Shown here in pieces: positions 8,590-9,909 of a stretch of 9,909 nucleotides of DNA. The notes beneath the pieces are model-generated. The model had not been told where the DNA came from. It saw nothing but the letters and a program-made list of their open reading frames with translations, and did no database searches. The position numbers and the translations under genes were made by a program. Positions within the stretch are counted from its first letter, which is position 1. Each line of letters begins with the position of its first letter. Origin of the DNA: Propionibacteriaceae bacterium (GTDB lineage: Bacteria; Actinomycetota; Actinomycetes; Propionibacteriales; Propionibacteriaceae); assembly GCA_009787035.1 (NCBI GenBank), contig WRGV01000037.1, forward strand, positions 1 to 9,909, written 5' to 3'.

Positions 8590-8618
8590 ATTGTAGGGCA
8601 TACCGAGGTCAATGACAA
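8590..8618 (-). promoter_or_regulatory. lsr2: Sigma-70-type lsr2 promoter
   Basis: TTGTCA (-35, 8618-8613), a 17-base spacer and TACAAT (-10, 8595-8590). This is five of six matches to the -35 consensus with ideal spacing. The start is expected near 8584, giving a leader of about 60 bases. It lies in the 195-base gap after folK. Confidence 0.7.
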
Positions 8619-8631
8619 ACCTCGTGTCATT
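8604..8631. promoter_or_regulatory. Two overlapping 21-bp dyads over the lsr2 -35 box
   Basis: CGAGGT-N9-ACCTCG (8604-8624) and AATGACA-N7-TGTCATT (8611-8631), both perfect and offset by seven bases. They cover the -35 hexamer. The arrangement suits one or two dimeric regulators. Neither half-site matches a regulator I can name. Confidence 0.5.
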
Positions 8632-8717
8632 CTTTGGGATGCCGATCCGGGGCGGCAGCGGCATTTGCGCCGATGCCCGAGGCGTCGCACCCGTCGGCGC
8701 GGCGTGGGCCGTCATCT

Positions 8718-9263
8718 CTAGGCCATGATTTTGATATCAGGAAGCTGGGTAATGCCCGACAGATCGAGTCCGCGGGCCAAATCCGCGACATCTTCGTCCA
8801 ACAATGTAGCGTCGGGTTCGATGTCCAACCAGGGTATCAGCACGAATGCACGGTGACGGGCGCGGGGGTGCGGCAGATGCAGCTGCACGGTGTCGCTGGT
8901 GCGCCGGCCGACCTTAACCAGATCGATGTCCAGGGGGCGCGGGCCATGGTTCGGGTCGGGCACGCGACCGTAGGCCCGTTCGATGGCCTGGGAGCGTTCC
9001 AGCAATGTCAAGGGCTCCAGCGGGCTGCGCGCGAGTACGACGATGTTGAGGAAATCCGGCTGCGCGGGCGCATCCACCGGCGTGGTCTGGTACACGGGCG
9101 AAACCGCCACAATAGTCACATTCGGTGTCTCGGCGAGACGATCGACGCCCGCCTGGAGCAATTCCGCGCTGTCGCCCAGGTTGGATCCGAGGCTGAACAC
9201 CACATCGTTGAGCGGGTGCGTACCGCCTAGCGTGTCCCAGTCCACCAGATAGCTGTTATTCAT
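8718..9263 (-). CDS. folK: 2-amino-4-hydroxy-6-hydroxymethyldihydropteridine pyrophosphokinase (HPPK)
   Basis: Transfers pyrophosphate from ATP to 6-hydroxymethyl-dihydropterin to make the FolP substrate in folate synthesis. The 181 residues show the family signatures: FSLGSNLGD (23-31), SPVYQTTPV (55-63), DFLNIVV (70-76), and GPRPLDIDLV (107-116), whose Asp112 and Asp114 bind Mg-ATP. HPRARHRAFVLIPWLDIEPDA (132-152) follows. The usual protein starts near VVFSLGSN, so the first 20 residues are an extension. I kept ATG 9263 because GAGG lies about six bases upstream, but a GTG start near 9203 is possible. folB ends 45 bases upstream on the same strand; with the folP end beyond it this is a folP-folB-folK operon. 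A short stem GGCAT/ATGCC near 8660-8677 may mark the operon end. Cytoplasmic. Confidence 0.93.
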   Translation of the reverse strand: MNNSYLVDWDTLGGTHPLNDVVFSLGSNLGDSAELLQAGVDRLAETPNVTIVAVSPVYQTTPVDAPAQPDFLNIVVLARSPLEPLTLLERSQAIERAYGRVPDPNHGPRPLDIDLVKVGRRTSDTVQLHLPHPRARHRAFVLIPWLDIEPDATLLDEDVADLARGLDLSGITQLPDIKIMA

Positions 9264-9308
9264 CGCGGCCTCACTTCCTCGTTGCCAGCGTGACTGGCGG
9301 TAATACGA

Positions 9309-9719
9309 TCAGGCGGGGACGGACGTGGCATCGGGCGGGGCTGGGTTTTCGCCGCGTACGCTGACCGACAGGTCGGCGAATGTGACGCCCAGCGGCGCCT
9401 TGGGTTTGTGCACGCGCACCTGCGCCCAGCGTACACGGTGCAGGCTCAGCAGATCGTTGAGGATGTCATCTGCCAGCGTCTCAATCAGTTGGACGGATTC
9501 GGTTTCGATCCGGTCGATCACATGGTGTGCGATGTCGCGGTAGTCGACGGCGTCATCGATATCGTCTCGTGTCGGAGCATCGACGCCCACCTCGACATCG
9601 GCAGTAAACGTCTGCGCTGTGAGGTGCTCCTGGGGCAGCACGCCGTGGCGTCCCTGGGCGGTCAGGCCCGATACCGAGATGACGGTCTGCCGGGGCGCGC
9701 CCGGGAATGTCTGTGGCAT
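9309..9719 (-). CDS. folB: Dihydroneopterin aldolase
   Basis: Cleaves 7,8-dihydroneopterin to 6-hydroxymethyl-dihydropterin and glycolaldehyde, handing its product to FolK. The 136 residues include the folate-aldolase motifs: GRHGVLPQEHLTAQTFTADV (23-42), with the conserved acidic Glu31; VDYRDIAHHVI (58-68), with Tyr60; VQLIETLADDIL (76-87); and VRVHKPKAPLG (101-111), with the catalytic Lys105. The final 15 residues are Pro/Ala-rich and not conserved. The start is clear: ATG 9719 with GGAGG eight bases upstream. It lies 76 bases after the folP stop and 45 bases before folK, all on one strand. FolB usually works as an octamer in the cytoplasm. Confidence 0.93.
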   Translation of the reverse strand: MPQTFPGAPRQTVISVSGLTAQGRHGVLPQEHLTAQTFTADVEVGVDAPTRDDIDDAVDYRDIAHHVIDRIETESVQLIETLADDILNDLLSLHRVRWAQVRVHKPKAPLGVTFADLSVSVRGENPAPPDATSVPA

Positions 9720-9795
9720 GCGATGGCCTCCTGATGGTCGAGGTGCCCACGGCGGGCGCCCCGGATGACGGATGCTTTCAGGGTAGCGGCTGCGG

Positions 9796-9909
9796 TCAGG
9801 CCGTCGCCGCCGGGTGCTCCGGCGCCGCGTCCGGACGCGGGCGGGCGGGGCGCGACTGGGCCAGCCGGTGCGCGACCCGCACCCCGGCCCAGCTGCCGAC
9901 GACCTCGTG
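9796..9909 (-). CDS. folP: Probable dihydropteroate synthase, C-terminal end (runs off the right edge)
   Basis: The last 37 residues of a minus-strand gene ending at TGA 9798-9796. The visible part begins HEVVGSWAGVRVAHRLAQ and ends in a Pro/Ala/Arg-rich tail. The final helix of FolP follows an R-V-H-[DE]-V motif with an aliphatic run, and HEVVGSWAGVRVA fits that end. Position is the other argument: folP commonly precedes folB and folK in actinobacterial folate operons. FolP joins pABA to the pterin pyrophosphate made by FolK. Too little is visible to be certain. Confidence 0.6.
   Translation of the reverse strand, partial: HEVVGSWAGVRVAHRLAQSRPARPRPDAAPEHPAATA

Noticed and set aside
8523..8690. 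56-residue N-terminal extension of Lsr2 from ATG 8690
   Set aside because: It would cover the lsr2 promoter; ATG 8522 has a proper ribosome binding site and gives the family's normal N-terminus.

Overview
The window comes from a high-GC actinobacterium. The core gene set (Lsr2, ClpC with an LGF ClpP-docking loop, a folP-folB-folK folate run, an FHA-type protein starting MATYRANYSPGNW) is actinobacterial. The large pyruvate phosphate dikinase gene would suit a member of the Propionibacteriaceae, but that placement is an inference. The core genes are all read leftward on the minus strand, with good Shine-Dalgarno sequences.

Layout from left to right. 1-508 is the N-terminal part of an FHA-type regulatory protein that runs off the left edge. 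509-769 is an intergenic stretch with a strong GC-rich hairpin, probably the ppdK terminator. 770-3394 is ppdK, with overlapping alternative hairpins in its 5' leader. 3395-5426 is the accessory part of the window. It holds a clear plus-strand promoter, a leader with several perfect inverted repeats, and two overlapping plus-strand genes: a secreted 183-residue protein and a 167-residue lipoprotein. The base composition is lower there (122 G+C of 240 bases in 4801-5040, against 87 of 120 in clpC at 5641-5760). The pair lies between two imperfect copies of a 55-bp direct repeat (48 identical columns), and beside the right copy is a palindrome that looks like an enterobacterial REP element. 5427-7976 is clpC. 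8205-8522 is lsr2, separated from clpC by an intrinsic terminator and an HspR-type HAIR operator. 8718-9909 is the folate block folK, folB and the last 37 codons of a probable folP.

How the parts fit. PPDK interconverts pyruvate and PEP in central metabolism. ClpC is the unfoldase of the ClpCP protease, and the HAIR sequence in front of it suggests heat-shock control. Lsr2 is the xenogeneic silencer that binds AT-richer acquired DNA; the secreted protein/lipoprotein cassette only about 3 kb away is the sort of DNA it would bind. FolP, FolB and FolK make the pterin half of tetrahydrofolate.

The most novel part is the two-gene cassette at 3856-5049. It has a transcription start region full of dyads, a Sec-secreted beta-rich protein, and a lipoprotein whose start codon overlaps the first gene by 13 bases. 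A secreted effector with a membrane-tethered partner (possibly immunity) is a reasonable hypothesis, but nothing in the sequence proves it.
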